Notes under the pieces: model-generated
Databases searched by the model: none
What the model was told of the DNA's origin: nothing
The model's input: only the letters and a program-made list of their open reading frames with translations
Assembly (NCBI RefSeq): GCF_002009175.1
Contig: NZ_CP018047.1
Location: 7,617,001-7,681,000, forward strand
Reading direction: 5' to 3'
Length of the DNA: 64,000 bases
From: Streptomyces niveus
GTDB lineage: Bacteria > Actinomycetota > Actinomycetes > Streptomycetales > Streptomycetaceae
Translations under genes and position numbers: made by a program
Part shown: positions 8,265 to 17,265 of the stretch, in pieces
Layout of the letters: the number at the start of each line of letters is the position of its first letter
Position numbering within the stretch: position 1 is the stretch's first letter

Positions 8265-10588
8265 CGGCTCGGGTCTTCCTGCTGGTAGGTGTCTTCTGCG
8301 GCGTGGGTCCCTTGCTGCCAGGCCCCCCAGGTGTCACGAACGGTCCCGGGGTCCTCCTCGGCCCGGTGATGCACCGGATCAGGGAGGACCGGGTGGGTCA
8401 GCTGGGGTGCCATGTGCGTGTTGGGGGTGCGCCTGGGCAGGGACGGGGCGTCGTGGTCTGGGATCTTCAGCACGGCCGGGGAAGTTTCGGCGGCCGGCGC
8501 GCCGGGGCTGCTTCGCCCGGCCGGGACGGGCAGAGCCTCGGAGGCCGGGGCGTGTTCGCGCGAGGGAAGGGGCGACTTCTGTTCCGGCTGGTCCGGTGGG
8601 ACTGGTCGGCCGGTCGTCGACCGCTGCCGAGGGACGGCCGGCTGTGGGCACAGCACCGTGTGCGGGAGGAGGACCGTGGCGGTGGTGCCCCCGTACTCCG
8701 AGCGCCGCAACGCCACCCGGCACTCATGCCGGAGAGCGAGGTTGGCGACGACGAACAGACCGAGGCGGCCGTCGTTGTCCAGGGCCATCGTCTCGAACGT
8801 GGGAGGGGCCGCCAGTCTGTCGTTGGCCCGGTCGTACTCGTGTGTCTTCATGGCGGTACCCCGGTCGGTGATCTCCACAGCGATGCCGTGGACCGCGGTG
8901 AGGCCGGTGACGCGCACCGTCGCGGACGGCGGGGAGAACACGAGCCCGTTGTCGAGGAGGGCCGCGAGCATGTGGATCACGTCGTTGACCGCCTCCGGCC
9001 GGACCCACACATTCGCGAAGAAGCGGTTGCCGACTCGCAGGGGAGTGCCGGTCTCGGCGGCGGCGTCGTCGATCAGGCTCGCCAGAGACCGGGGCTCGGT
9101 GTACGGCTCGCTCGGGGCGCCCGACAGGGTCAGGAGGTTGTCGAGGTGGCGGCGTGTCTGGCTGCCCCGGTGATCGACCCCGATCAGATCACCGAGGAGG
9201 TCCGTGTCCTTGCCGTACTTCTTCTCCAGTACGGCGAGTTGGGCGAGCTGGCCCTCCACCAGGTTCAGGGCGCGCCTGCTGGTGGCGGCCACGAACGTGG
9301 CGAAGCCGCGGCGGTCTCCGGCTTGCCGGGCCGCTATCTCGACAGTCATGGCGGAGGCGGCTGCCAACGCCCTTTCGACACCGCCGAACTCGTCACCCCG
9401 CTCGGCCGGCGAAGGGAACTCGACCCCGGAATGAACCTGCTGGCCCTGCTGAAGGCGACCGATCAGGAACGGCAGGCGCTCAGCACTCTCCGCAGCTGTG
9501 GCCTGCAGTTCCTCCAGGCGCCGCGTGATCGAGCGGATGATCCAGACGATCAGCGCGGCGATGGCCAGGATGGCGGCGAGACTCCCCGCGATCTGCCACA
9601 GCACCTGGTCACGGACCTCGTCCGCCCGCTCGTACCCGTGCGCCAACAACCCCTGCGTACGGGCCAAGTTCAGCGCACCGATCTGTTGCGCGAGCGGCCG
9701 GTGCGCTTCGTCCCACCGGTCCAGCTCCCGCGGCAGGTCCTCCACCACACCGCTCGCATCAGCCGTCGGCGCCGAGATCAGCGCCTCCTCGACCCTCTCC
9801 TTCGTCTTCCACGCATCGCCGGCGACGATCCGCTCGTACGCGGCCTTGTCCGGCGCCGGCAGGTAGGGGGCGATCCACCGCTCGTACATCACCCGCTGAG
9901 CGCCGTACGCCTCCGCGAACGCCACCCGCTCCCCGGCCGACATCCGCCCCCTGGCGCGCGCCTGCGCGATGAGCATGTCCTGCTGCGACAAACCCTCCGA
10001 CGCCCAGAACAAGCCGACCAGCGCCCTTGTCTCGGCGGTGAGCTGCGCATCGTCCATCGCCGACAGCGCCTGGTAGAACTCGATCATGGTCACGAGGAGC
10101 CCGGTGTAATAGCCGGTGACGTCTTCGGAGTTCCCCGCCCGGTCGTCCGCCTGCGCCCGCACGCGGGCCAGGCCGTCCAACTCGTGGTACACGCGCTCGA
10201 CGTACGACCACTTGTGACGCTGGCTGACCTCCAGCTCGGAGCCAGACAGGTGCCGGAAGGACGCGACGCCCTCGTCGGTGATCACGCGCTGCTTCTCCAG
10301 CGCCGCCCGGTTGGCCTTCGTCGGATCGGCGAGAAACACGCCCGTCAGCCGCCGCTCCGCCTGCACACCAACGAACAGGGGCAGACTCGCCTCGCCACCG
10401 AGCTCCCCGGTGGTGCTGTCCTTGCGCAACGCGTCCTGCTGTTCCCAGTCGCGCGCCGCATTCACCGCCATCAGGGCCACCAGCGCGGTAACAGCAATCG
10501 TCGCCACCAGAACCAGGCGTGCCCGCACGGAGAGCAGCCCGGTTCGCGCCCTGCCAGCACGCTGATGTCGCCGCGGTGTCGTCGTCAT
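8261..10588 (-). CDS. Conservon sensor histidine-kinase-like protein (CvnA-like)
   Basis: A 775-residue membrane protein. Two transmembrane segments (about 25-42 and 333-351) enclose a mostly helical extracytoplasmic region of about 290 residues that resembles the nitrate/sulfite-sensing (NIT) domain. After a HAMP-like linker comes a dimerisation region with GVDHRGSQTRRH (about 470-481), then an HATPase domain with LLDNGLVFSPP (546 onward) and DRG (575-577). The C-terminal ~150 residues are proline-rich and disordered, normal for CvnA. The ATG at 10588 follows GAAGGG with 5 nt spacing. It is the first gene of the conservon. Confidence 0.92.
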   Translation of the reverse strand: MTTTPRRHQRAGRARTGLLSVRARLVLVATIAVTALVALMAVNAARDWEQQDALRKDSTTGELGGEASLPLFVGVQAERRLTGVFLADPTKANRAALEKQRVITDEGVASFRHLSGSELEVSQRHKWSYVERVYHELDGLARVRAQADDRAGNSEDVTGYYTGLLVTMIEFYQALSAMDDAQLTAETRALVGLFWASEGLSQQDMLIAQARARGRMSAGERVAFAEAYGAQRVMYERWIAPYLPAPDKAAYERIVAGDAWKTKERVEEALISAPTADASGVVEDLPRELDRWDEAHRPLAQQIGALNLARTQGLLAHGYERADEVRDQVLWQIAGSLAAILAIAALIVWIIRSITRRLEELQATAAESAERLPFLIGRLQQGQQVHSGVEFPSPAERGDEFGGVERALAAASAMTVEIAARQAGDRRGFATFVAATSRRALNLVEGQLAQLAVLEKKYGKDTDLLGDLIGVDHRGSQTRRHLDNLLTLSGAPSEPYTEPRSLASLIDDAAAETGTPLRVGNRFFANVWVRPEAVNDVIHMLAALLDNGLVFSPPSATVRVTGLTAVHGIAVEITDRGTAMKTHEYDRANDRLAAPPTFETMALDNDGRLGLFVVANLALRHECRVALRRSEYGGTTATVLLPHTVLCPQPAVPRQRSTTGRPVPPDQPEQKSPLPSREHAPASEALPVPAGRSSPGAPAAETSPAVLKIPDHDAPSLPRRTPNTHMAPQLTHPVLPDPVHHRAEEDPGTVRDTWGAWQQGTHAAEDTYQQEDPSR

Positions 10589-10773
10589 GGGCCCTTCAAG
10601 CACTCAGTCGGTCGTACAACGGATGACGGAAAAGGAGGGCTGCCGGGGCCCGGAGGCGCTCCACGAACCGCGGCCCACGGGGGAAGGACACACGGACGGC
10701 AAAGAGCCAAGGCCCCGGCAGCCGGTTCAAAGAGGACTCAGCGAGCACCAAGCCCAGGAGAATGACGTACAGT

Positions 10774-11562
10774 TCAAGGGGCCCGAACGGCGGCGACGCC
10801 CGCGTACACGGCACTACGTGCTTCGCTGGGGCGCTTCTTGTCCTTGCGCCATCGCGGGGCGGGAACCACCCCCGGCGCCACGAGATCGAGACCTTCGAAG
10901 AACCGCTCCACCTCCGCCTTCGTACGGGGGTGGACGGTGATACCACCGCTCTCGTAGGGCGCGGCGATGGTCCTCGCTCCGTCCGGCTCGAAGTCGAACG
11001 TGCCGTGGGAGACGGCCAGGAAGCTGCCGGGCGCCAGCGCGTCGACGAGCGTGCGGACGGTGCCGTACGGGTTGCCCTCATCCCCGATGAAGTGCAGCAG
11101 CGCGATCAGCGACACCGCCACCGGCCGGCTGAAGTCCAGAGAATGCCGAGCGTGCTCCAGGATCACGTCCGGGCGGCGAACATCGGCCTCGACGTAGTCG
11201 GTCTTCCCCTCCCGGGTACTGACCAGCCGCGCCTCGGCATGCCGCAGCACGATCGGGTCGTTGTCCGCGTACACCACCCGCGCCGTCGGAACGATCCGCT
11301 GCACGACCTGGTGCAGATTCGGCGCCGTCGGGATACCGGTACCGATATCGAGGAACTGATCAACCCCCTGGCCGGCCAGCCACTTTGCCGCGCGCTCCAT
11401 GAAGGCACGATTCTGCCGGGCGCTGCGCTTCGCCACGAGAGGCAGCTGCTTCCCGACGGCGCGGTCGACCTCGTGGTTGTCCTTGCCGCCCAGCAGCCAG
11501 TCATACACCCGTGCCGGATGCGCCTTGCTGGTGTCGACTTGGGGCTTGGGAACATCAGTCAT
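10774..11562 (-). CDS. SAM-dependent methyltransferase (DUF574 / S-adenosyl methyltransferase family)
   Basis: A 262-residue protein of the actinomycete DUF574 family. It opens with the family hallmark AHPARVYDWLLGGKDNHEVD and has the SAM-binding motif FLDIGTGIPTAPN followed by VVYADNDPIVL. The ATG at 11562 follows AGGAG. Substrates of this large family are mostly unknown. It stands alone, 185 bp upstream of cvnA on the same strand and divergent from the zinc-ribbon/HTH regulator, so it may use its own promoter in 11563-11805. Confidence 0.85.
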   Translation of the reverse strand: MTDVPKPQVDTSKAHPARVYDWLLGGKDNHEVDRAVGKQLPLVAKRSARQNRAFMERAAKWLAGQGVDQFLDIGTGIPTAPNLHQVVQRIVPTARVVYADNDPIVLRHAEARLVSTREGKTDYVEADVRRPDVILEHARHSLDFSRPVAVSLIALLHFIGDEGNPYGTVRTLVDALAPGSFLAVSHGTFDFEPDGARTIAAPYESGGITVHPRTKAEVERFFEGLDLVAPGVVPAPRWRKDKKRPSEARSAVYAGVAAVRAP

Positions 11563-11805
11563 CAAGGTGCTCCTGAATGCTGCGCTCTCTCGACGGGCGG
11601 GTGTATCAGCCGTGGCGTAGAAGCAGCTCGGTTCGTCGGCAACGTGGCTTGGGGAGCGGCAGTGCGCCCTGGCGGATCTCACGGACGCCGATAGTGCCGC
11701 AGAGAAGCAAAGCTTCTGATCGACTATTGGATTTCCAAAAACCGATCACGGAGCCACCCGCTGTGGGGCAAACTTGTCGGATAGTTCTGCCAGTGCGGAG
11801 GAATC

Positions 11806-13296
11806 TTGGCATTCGACGCGAAGCCCAGTCGGCTCTGTTCGCAGTGCGACTCCAAACTCAGCCGCTACAATGGGGGCCGTCGCTGCGGAAGTTGCGAGCG
11901 GAACGGCACCCTACGGCTTCCGCGTAGAGTCTGGCGGGACCCTGCTGTCGCCGAGGCGTTGGCCGCCTGGGACTTTGGTAAGGTTCTCCGCCTTCTTCGG
12001 GCCGCCGCTCAATTGAGTCAGCGAGACATGGCGCAGGTGTGCGGCATCGGGCAGGCCACGTTGTCCGAGTTGGAGTCGGGGTGCCGCCGGCTCACGCATA
12101 TCGATAAGATCATTTCACTGCTGAAAAGGCTTGAAGTCCCCGCTGGCCTATCGCCGATCCCTGTTCCGGGAGGCTGTTCCCGCTCGGACAGGGACCAGGC
12201 AGAGGTGACATGGGAAAGTCCGTTCCACATCGCTCAGCGGCGTGGTGCCACCTTTATGTCCAATACCAATCCGATGGCGCTCGATCTTCTGTTCGGACAA
12301 GTTCAAGGGCTGGTCAATCGCTACGAACGAGAAGGGGCGATGCGGCTGGCGCCCGAGGCCCTCGACCTTCGCTCAGTTCTTCAGGAGTTGATCGAGGGGC
12401 AGCAGCCAGCTCGTCTCCGCCGCAGCGTCTTCTACTTGGCAGCACAGGCTTCCGGCCTGCTCGCTTATATGGCGGTTAACGCTGGCCGGTCCGCCGTCGC
12501 CGAGGCATACTGCGAGGAAGCCGTCGAGCTCGCCCAAGAGGCAGACGCCCCTTCCATGGCCATGTGGGCGCTTGGTACACGGTCCCTCGCCGCCTACTAT
12601 GATCGTCGCTATAGCGACGCGCTTGAGTGGGCCAACGCTGGCGTCGATATCGATCCGCACCACCCTCAAGCCATCCGGCTCCAGGTCAACGGCCGAGCTA
12701 GAGCTCTGGGCCAGCTCGGAGACCATAAAGGAGCCGACCGTGCTGTTGGCGCAGCAGAAGAACTAAGCGGCCGGCACCACGTGCCCGAAGGACTGACTTC
12801 CTGCATCAGCTTCGAGCCTTACGGACTCGCGCGAACCCTTGCCAACGCCGCCACCGCCTATGTGCCTCTCAACGACACGGAGAACGTCCTGCGTTATGCA
12901 GGAAAGATCAACGGGCACATTGAAGGGGTCGACTCCCCTTGGAGTTACGCCCTGGTCAATCTGGATGTAGCTACCGCCCTTCTTGTGGGGCGAAACCCAG
13001 ACGTCGAGCAGGCCATGTCCATTGGTCATCAGGTACTTGACGGCGATGGCGGTCCTCCCATCCTTTCCGTTGTGCAGCGAGCAACTGACCTCGCTCTCCA
13101 CGCTCGTCCCTTTGAAAGCCTTGCAGTCGTTCAGGACTACAAGGACACGCTGTCAGCGTGGCGGACCACCCCCGACACCCGAGCGCTCGTGGGGTCTGCA
13201 ACGATGACCCGGCACACACAGACGCCGGGAAGGACAGCAGAAGGTGCGACGCCGCGCAGAAGCACCCGCGTTTCCGCCAACACCCCCGACCAGTAG
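11806..13296 (+). CDS. Zinc-ribbon / XRE-HTH / TPR-like regulator
   Basis: A 496-residue regulator started by TTG at 11806 behind GGAGGA. Residues 11-30 carry two CxxC pairs (C11, C14, C27, C30), probably a zinc ribbon. An XRE-type helix-turn-helix follows (about 60-110: LSQRDMAQVCGIGQATLSEL), then about 300 helical residues resembling TPRs (GLLAYMAVNAGRSAVAEAYC; WALGTRSLAAYYDRRYSDAL). This layout is typical of actinomycete one-component regulators that bind a ligand or peptide. Base composition is less G/C-biased than its neighbours. It overlaps the next gene by 53 bp. Confidence 0.8.
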   Translation: MAFDAKPSRLCSQCDSKLSRYNGGRRCGSCERNGTLRLPRRVWRDPAVAEALAAWDFGKVLRLLRAAAQLSQRDMAQVCGIGQATLSELESGCRRLTHIDKIISLLKRLEVPAGLSPIPVPGGCSRSDRDQAEVTWESPFHIAQRRGATFMSNTNPMALDLLFGQVQGLVNRYEREGAMRLAPEALDLRSVLQELIEGQQPARLRRSVFYLAAQASGLLAYMAVNAGRSAVAEAYCEEAVELAQEADAPSMAMWALGTRSLAAYYDRRYSDALEWANAGVDIDPHHPQAIRLQVNGRARALGQLGDHKGADRAVGAAEELSGRHHVPEGLTSCISFEPYGLARTLANAATAYVPLNDTENVLRYAGKINGHIEGVDSPWSYALVNLDVATALLVGRNPDVEQAMSIGHQVLDGDGGPPILSVVQRATDLALHARPFESLAVVQDYKDTLSAWRTTPDTRALVGSATMTRHTQTPGRTAEGATPRRSTRVSANTPDQ

Positions 13297-13942
13297 CGAC
13301 GACCCTCGCGCCGTGGCTGCCCACGACTGGGACGCATTCGCCACTGTCACGCACATGGTGAACCACTGGGAACGCCCAGGCTGGACGCCCGACACACGCG
13401 CCTTCTATTGGATGCTTGTCCCCGACTCGGAGCCCTTCACTGCCCAGGTACTTGAGTGTCAGAAGGCGTTAGAAAACCTTCGCTTCGACGCCGTGAACCG
13501 AGCTAGTCTTCACCTGACACTCGGGCGCGTCGGGGACACCGACACTCTCTCTCAAGCCGCGCTTCGAAGCCTCGGTGCCGCAGCACGTGATGCGGCACCC
13601 GCAAGCTTTGATCTTGTTGCCGTCCCTCTTACGGCATCCACCGGCGCGATTCGCTACAGCGTTGCTCCCTGGCATCCGATTCTAGAGCTCCATGCTGCTC
13701 TCGATGCCGCCGGAAAGACCCTCGGCCTTCCTCAAGAGCGGAGTGCCGCGAGTCTGCGACCGCACATCGGCATTGCCTACTGCAACCGCCCTGTACCGGC
13801 AGATGCTGTACGCGCGAGCATTGCTCCTCTGCGTAGTCTGCCCCATGTGTTGATGCGGATACATGATGTTCAACTGGTCGAACTGCGACGACGTAAGAAC
13901 AGCTATACCTGGACGACAATCCACAGAATTCAACTTCGGTAA
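13244..13942 (+). CDS. 2H phosphoesterase / 2'-5' RNA ligase-like protein
   Basis: A 232-residue protein with the two halves of the 2H phosphoesterase fold. The first motif is HLTL (LHLTLGRVG) and the second is HIGI (RPHIGIAYCN); the second departs from HxT/S because Gly replaces the Ser/Thr, so activity may be altered. The family includes 2'-5' RNA ligases and cyclic phosphodiesterases. The GTG at 13244 overlaps the upstream gene; an ATG at 13354 (MVNHWERPGW) is an alternative start. Leucine TTA at 13469-13471 suggests bldA control. It is probably co-transcribed with the regulator. Confidence 0.72.
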   Translation: MRRRAEAPAFPPTPPTSSDDPRAVAAHDWDAFATVTHMVNHWERPGWTPDTRAFYWMLVPDSEPFTAQVLECQKALENLRFDAVNRASLHLTLGRVGDTDTLSQAALRSLGAAARDAAPASFDLVAVPLTASTGAIRYSVAPWHPILELHAALDAAGKTLGLPQERSAASLRPHIGIAYCNRPVPADAVRASIAPLRSLPHVLMRIHDVQLVELRRRKNSYTWTTIHRIQLR

Positions 13943-14186
13943 CTTCTTGAACAGGTGATCACTGGCCTCCGTGATTCCTTGCTCAGGGCTGACGGATTGT
14001 GCGTTAATCGATGAGGTGTGCGGCCTCTAAGCAGTCCGGCGTTCTTGGTTTCACGGTCGGATGGCGGCCTCTCACCCGTCTACCGTGCAGGACACTGGCG
14101 CGCTTGTGCTATTTCTTGGCGACCACTTACACGGAGAACGGACACTGTGGCAACGGCCCCGCCGGCTGAGTCCGTGACGGTCTGCC

Positions 14187-14888
14187 CTACCTATCCCGCT
14201 CCCCGGGCCTCTGGTACGCCGGTCCCTCCTGCCATCCCATCGAAAGGTCGATCACTTCTACTTGGCGCGCGATGGTGAACAGTTCGGCGTAGTTGGGCTG
14301 TTGCTGAAAGCGCTTTATGACCCGGTGATGTATGTACTGGCGGTGAGTCACTGCGGCTACTTTCCGGAAGAGGCCCATGTCGAGTTGGGACTGCGAGGCG
14401 AAGCACTTGAGTGCGCGTACCTTGACGTCCAGGAGTTCCTGTGTCCCAACGAAGAACTCGTTGGGCTCGAATCCGTCGCTGTAGGGCGACCGGAAGTACG
14501 TGAGATTGCGGGCCTCCCGTAGCGCCAACGACGTCGTCTCCTGTGCCGTGGTGCTGTGGTCGAGGTGCTGGTCACGTGGGAAGTGCGTGTAGACGATGTC
14601 GGGTCGGGTCTCGTGGAAGACGTCGAGCAGATCCGCTCGTATGCGGCCCCGGTGTTCCGCGAAGCTGGTGTCGGGGATGGAAGAGAAGGTGTACTCGTGC
14701 ACGCCCAGCAAGGCGCCAGCGGCCAGACATTCCTCCTGCCTCACCGGTGTGCCGTCCGGGCCGGGCGCGCCGGTGGTCAGGCAGTGCACCCGGACCCGGA
14801 AACCGTTGAGCGTGTACCAGAGCAGCCGCATGCCCATGGCGATCTCGGCGTCGTCGGGATGGGCCACCACAACAAGGACGATCTTCAT
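14187..14888 (-). CDS. PIG-L family deacetylase
   Basis: A 233-residue LmbE/PIG-L-type zinc deacetylase. The metal site is visible as AHPDDAE near the N-terminus and HFPRDQHLDH in the middle; the start follows an ideal AAAGGAG. The family removes acetyl groups from N-acetyl-glucosaminyl compounds (mycothiol, glycolipids, antibiotics). It lacks the extra helices of MshB, so mycothiol synthesis is not implied. It follows the kinase-like gene on the same strand after 171 bp, which suggests a small-molecule modification set, but the substrate is unknown. Confidence 0.88.
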   Translation of the reverse strand: MKIVLVVVAHPDDAEIAMGMRLLWYTLNGFRVRVHCLTTGAPGPDGTPVRQEECLAAGALLGVHEYTFSSIPDTSFAEHRGRIRADLLDVFHETRPDIVYTHFPRDQHLDHSTTAQETTSLALREARNLTYFRSPYSDGFEPNEFFVGTQELLDVKVRALKCFASQSQLDMGLFRKVAAVTHRQYIHHRVIKRFQQQPNYAELFTIARQVEVIDLSMGWQEGPAYQRPGERDR

Positions 14889-15059
14889 CGCTCTCCTTTC
14901 GGACGAACGGCCTTCATCGCGAAGCCGCGTGCGGGACTCGGAGGTCCACGCCTGACGGCGGAACGGCCCTCCCTCGCCATACGGCCACGTCGACCGGGCC
15001 ACAGTCGTGACGGCCATAGTCCGGCGAAGCAGACGGGAGGTGACGGTCAGCGCGCTGGC

Positions 15060-15947
15060 CTACTGGTATTCGTGCGCCATGCGGGTGAGGACGAGACGGC
15101 CACGCTCGACGAGCACCGAGTCTCGTTTGGTGATGCCCGTGCTCAGGTATGAGACGCCGAGTCTGGTGACCAGCAGGCGCAGGGCTCTTTCTTCTGTGTC
15201 CGACAGCGTGCGGCCGTAACCCGCGAGGTAGGCCGCTTTGAGGTCGGGGCGCGTCGCCCAGACCGCGGCGCACAGCCAGACGAACTCCTCGACGGCGATG
15301 CCGTTGCCGGACATCGCGAAGTCGATCAGTCCGTGGCCGTGGTCGCGGTCCCACAGCCAGTTGCGGGTTGAGTAGTCACCGTGCTGGTACACGGCGGGGA
15401 GGCCGTCGGCCAGCTCGGGCAGTTCGCGGGCTACGCACTGGACCAGGGCGCGCTGGGCGTCGTCGAGGTGTCCGGTGGTGTTCTCCAGGCAGGTGGCGAC
15501 CTCGGTCGCGTGGTCTGCCATGGATGTGCGGATTGCCTCGCGGTCGTGCTCCGAGTCTGGACCGGAGTGATCGTGCCAGCGCCTGAGCAGTCGGCCGGCG
15601 AGTTCGTGTACGTGCCGCTCCTCCTCCGGCTGGAGGGGCAGGTCCCGTACCACGCGGCCCGGCAGCGGCGAGGTCATGATCGCCTGAAGGCCGGGATCTA
15701 CGGCCAGGAGGCGAGGAGTCTCGTGGAGGGCAAGGACACGCGCCGCGTACGCGTAGCCGCGGATCTCGCGCTCGTAGTCTCTCGTGCTCGGACTGATCTT
15801 GACGAACGCGACCTCGGCGCCCGCTGACACCCGCCAGACCCTGGAGTCTCCTCGGGGCCAGGACACATCGGTGACCTGGTCCACGCCGGATAGGTGATCG
15901 GCGGCCCATCGCAGCAGGTCAGGGGGGATGGGGGCGTTCTGGGACAT
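15060..15947 (-). CDS. Aminoglycoside phosphotransferase (APH)-like kinase
   Basis: A 295-residue protein-kinase-like small-molecule kinase. The catalytic loop HGDYSTRN and the metal-binding DFA (GHGLIDFAMSG) are intact, with the ATP-binding Lys in VAFVKISPS. The ATG at 15947 is a guess; ribosome-binding sequences are weak, and a GTG at 16043 would add 32 residues. The family phosphorylates aminoglycosides, choline, homoserine and other small molecules. It lies between an Eis-like acetyltransferase and a PIG-L deacetylase, all on the minus strand. Confidence 0.8.
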   Translation of the reverse strand: MSQNAPIPPDLLRWAADHLSGVDQVTDVSWPRGDSRVWRVSAGAEVAFVKISPSTRDYEREIRGYAYAARVLALHETPRLLAVDPGLQAIMTSPLPGRVVRDLPLQPEEERHVHELAGRLLRRWHDHSGPDSEHDREAIRTSMADHATEVATCLENTTGHLDDAQRALVQCVARELPELADGLPAVYQHGDYSTRNWLWDRDHGHGLIDFAMSGNGIAVEEFVWLCAAVWATRPDLKAAYLAGYGRTLSDTEERALRLLVTRLGVSYLSTGITKRDSVLVERGRLVLTRMAHEYQ

Positions 15948-16073
15948 GGGCGGGTCTTTCTCCGAATCGCGTGGGGCAGCGATATCCCGCAGGGAGCTGG
16001 ACGTGCTGCGCGGTGGCTGCGGCGACGTCTCGACTTTACTCACCGCTGGGGGCTGGCCGATGGAACGGAAGGG

Positions 16074-17249
16074 TCAGAAGTGGTCGGGCAACCACGGTTC
16101 GCGGTCTGCGGTGGTGAGGAGGAGCTGGGCGATGGATCTCGGGTCTCCGCTTACCCCGTCCAGTGCGGCGCCGGTGGCACTGCGGTACCCGCCGGCGTAC
16201 CAGACGGCGAACTGGCCCCTGGTCAGGGTGAGCCGCCCTTCACGGGTGGTGGGCGACAGCTCGCCCTTGCCGCCGACGACGCGCAGCATGAACGGCTCGG
16301 TGGCCGCGCCGTCCTCGGTGACAACTTCGATCGGGAGAGCGAGGTCCGCCTCGTCGCGCCAGCCCCGCAGCCGCACGGCCTGGGCCAGGTCCAGGACGCG
16401 CAGCATCCACGGGTGCCACGCGCGGGCGGACGCAGAGCCGGAGCGGCGCAGTCGGTGCAGCAGCATGGGTGCGGGCGGCATCCCGGTCCGCTGGAAGGCG
16501 ACGCTGGAGATTCTGCTGTTGTGCCGGCCGAGGAAGGCGAACATCGCCGCGGCTTCATCTCCCGACGTGGCCCAGAAGTCGTGGACGACCACGCGCCGCC
16601 CCTCGGCCGGGTGATCTTCGAACGCCATCGAGAGCATCCCTGTCGGTTGCTGTCCGGGGCGGTTGAACCGGTAGCTGGTGAGGCCGGGGTGCTTCTCCCG
16701 CTGCCAGGGCTCCCACCAGCTCGGCCGACGCCACGGCCCGTTCCAGCGCGAAGCCAGGTCTTCGTAGATCAGGCTGTACGGCTGGGTGCTCCCGTGCGAG
16801 ATCTCGAACCCGGTCCCGTCGAAGCCGTCTCTGAGTTCGTCGGTGGGTACGGTCCAGGAGAACACCGGGGTGGGCGCCTCCCAGCCGAGGCGGCGGGCGT
16901 ATCCGTTCGAGCTGGTCCAGAGCGTGGAGAGGACGGCGCCCCGGTCGCGCAGCGGGCGCAGCCGTTCGGTGATCATTCGGACGGACAGGTGGGTTCCGCG
17001 TTCCTCGGGTGCGACGCATCCGGCGCTGAGCAGGGCGGAAGGCACAGGCGCGCCGCCGAAGAACTGGTGTCCGAGAAGACCGAGGCCGCCGGCGATGACC
17101 CTGTCACCCCGGAGGGCGACGCGGGTGTCCGCGTAGGGGCGCAGACGCGTGATGTCGCCCACGGGGTGGCCGTAGCTGCGGGTGGAGAGGTCGCTGTACT
17201 GCTGCCAGAGTTCGTGATCAGCCTTCACGATCCGGATTGAATCGGGCAC
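16074..17249 (-). CDS. Eis-like GNAT N-acetyltransferase
   Basis: A 391-residue protein with the Eis architecture: an N-terminal GNAT domain (acetyl-CoA region SAGCVAPEERGTHLSVRMI), a second degenerate GNAT domain and a C-terminal sterol-carrier-like domain ending in WLPDHF, whose terminal carboxylate is catalytic in Eis proteins. Eis enzymes acetylate amines of aminoglycosides and other substrates at several positions. The GTG start is 16 bp after the MaoC stop, preceded by GAGAGGGG, so it may belong to the catabolic operon. Whether it protects against an antibiotic is inference. Confidence 0.82.
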   Translation of the reverse strand: MPDSIRIVKADHELWQQYSDLSTRSYGHPVGDITRLRPYADTRVALRGDRVIAGGLGLLGHQFFGGAPVPSALLSAGCVAPEERGTHLSVRMITERLRPLRDRGAVLSTLWTSSNGYARRLGWEAPTPVFSWTVPTDELRDGFDGTGFEISHGSTQPYSLIYEDLASRWNGPWRRPSWWEPWQREKHPGLTSYRFNRPGQQPTGMLSMAFEDHPAEGRRVVVHDFWATSGDEAAAMFAFLGRHNSRISSVAFQRTGMPPAPMLLHRLRRSGSASARAWHPWMLRVLDLAQAVRLRGWRDEADLALPIEVVTEDGAATEPFMLRVVGGKGELSPTTREGRLTLTRGQFAVWYAGGYRSATGAALDGVSGDPRSIAQLLLTTADREPWLPDHF

Positions 17250-17265
17250 GTGACGTCACCCCTCT

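Noticed and set aside
8303..10765. 820-codon plus-strand frame opposite cvnA
   Set aside because: A by-product of high GC on the opposite strand of a clear histidine-kinase-like gene.
14018..14278. 86-codon plus-strand frame downstream of the 2H phosphoesterase
   Set aside because: Overlaps the PIG-L end, has no ribosome-binding site and atypical composition.
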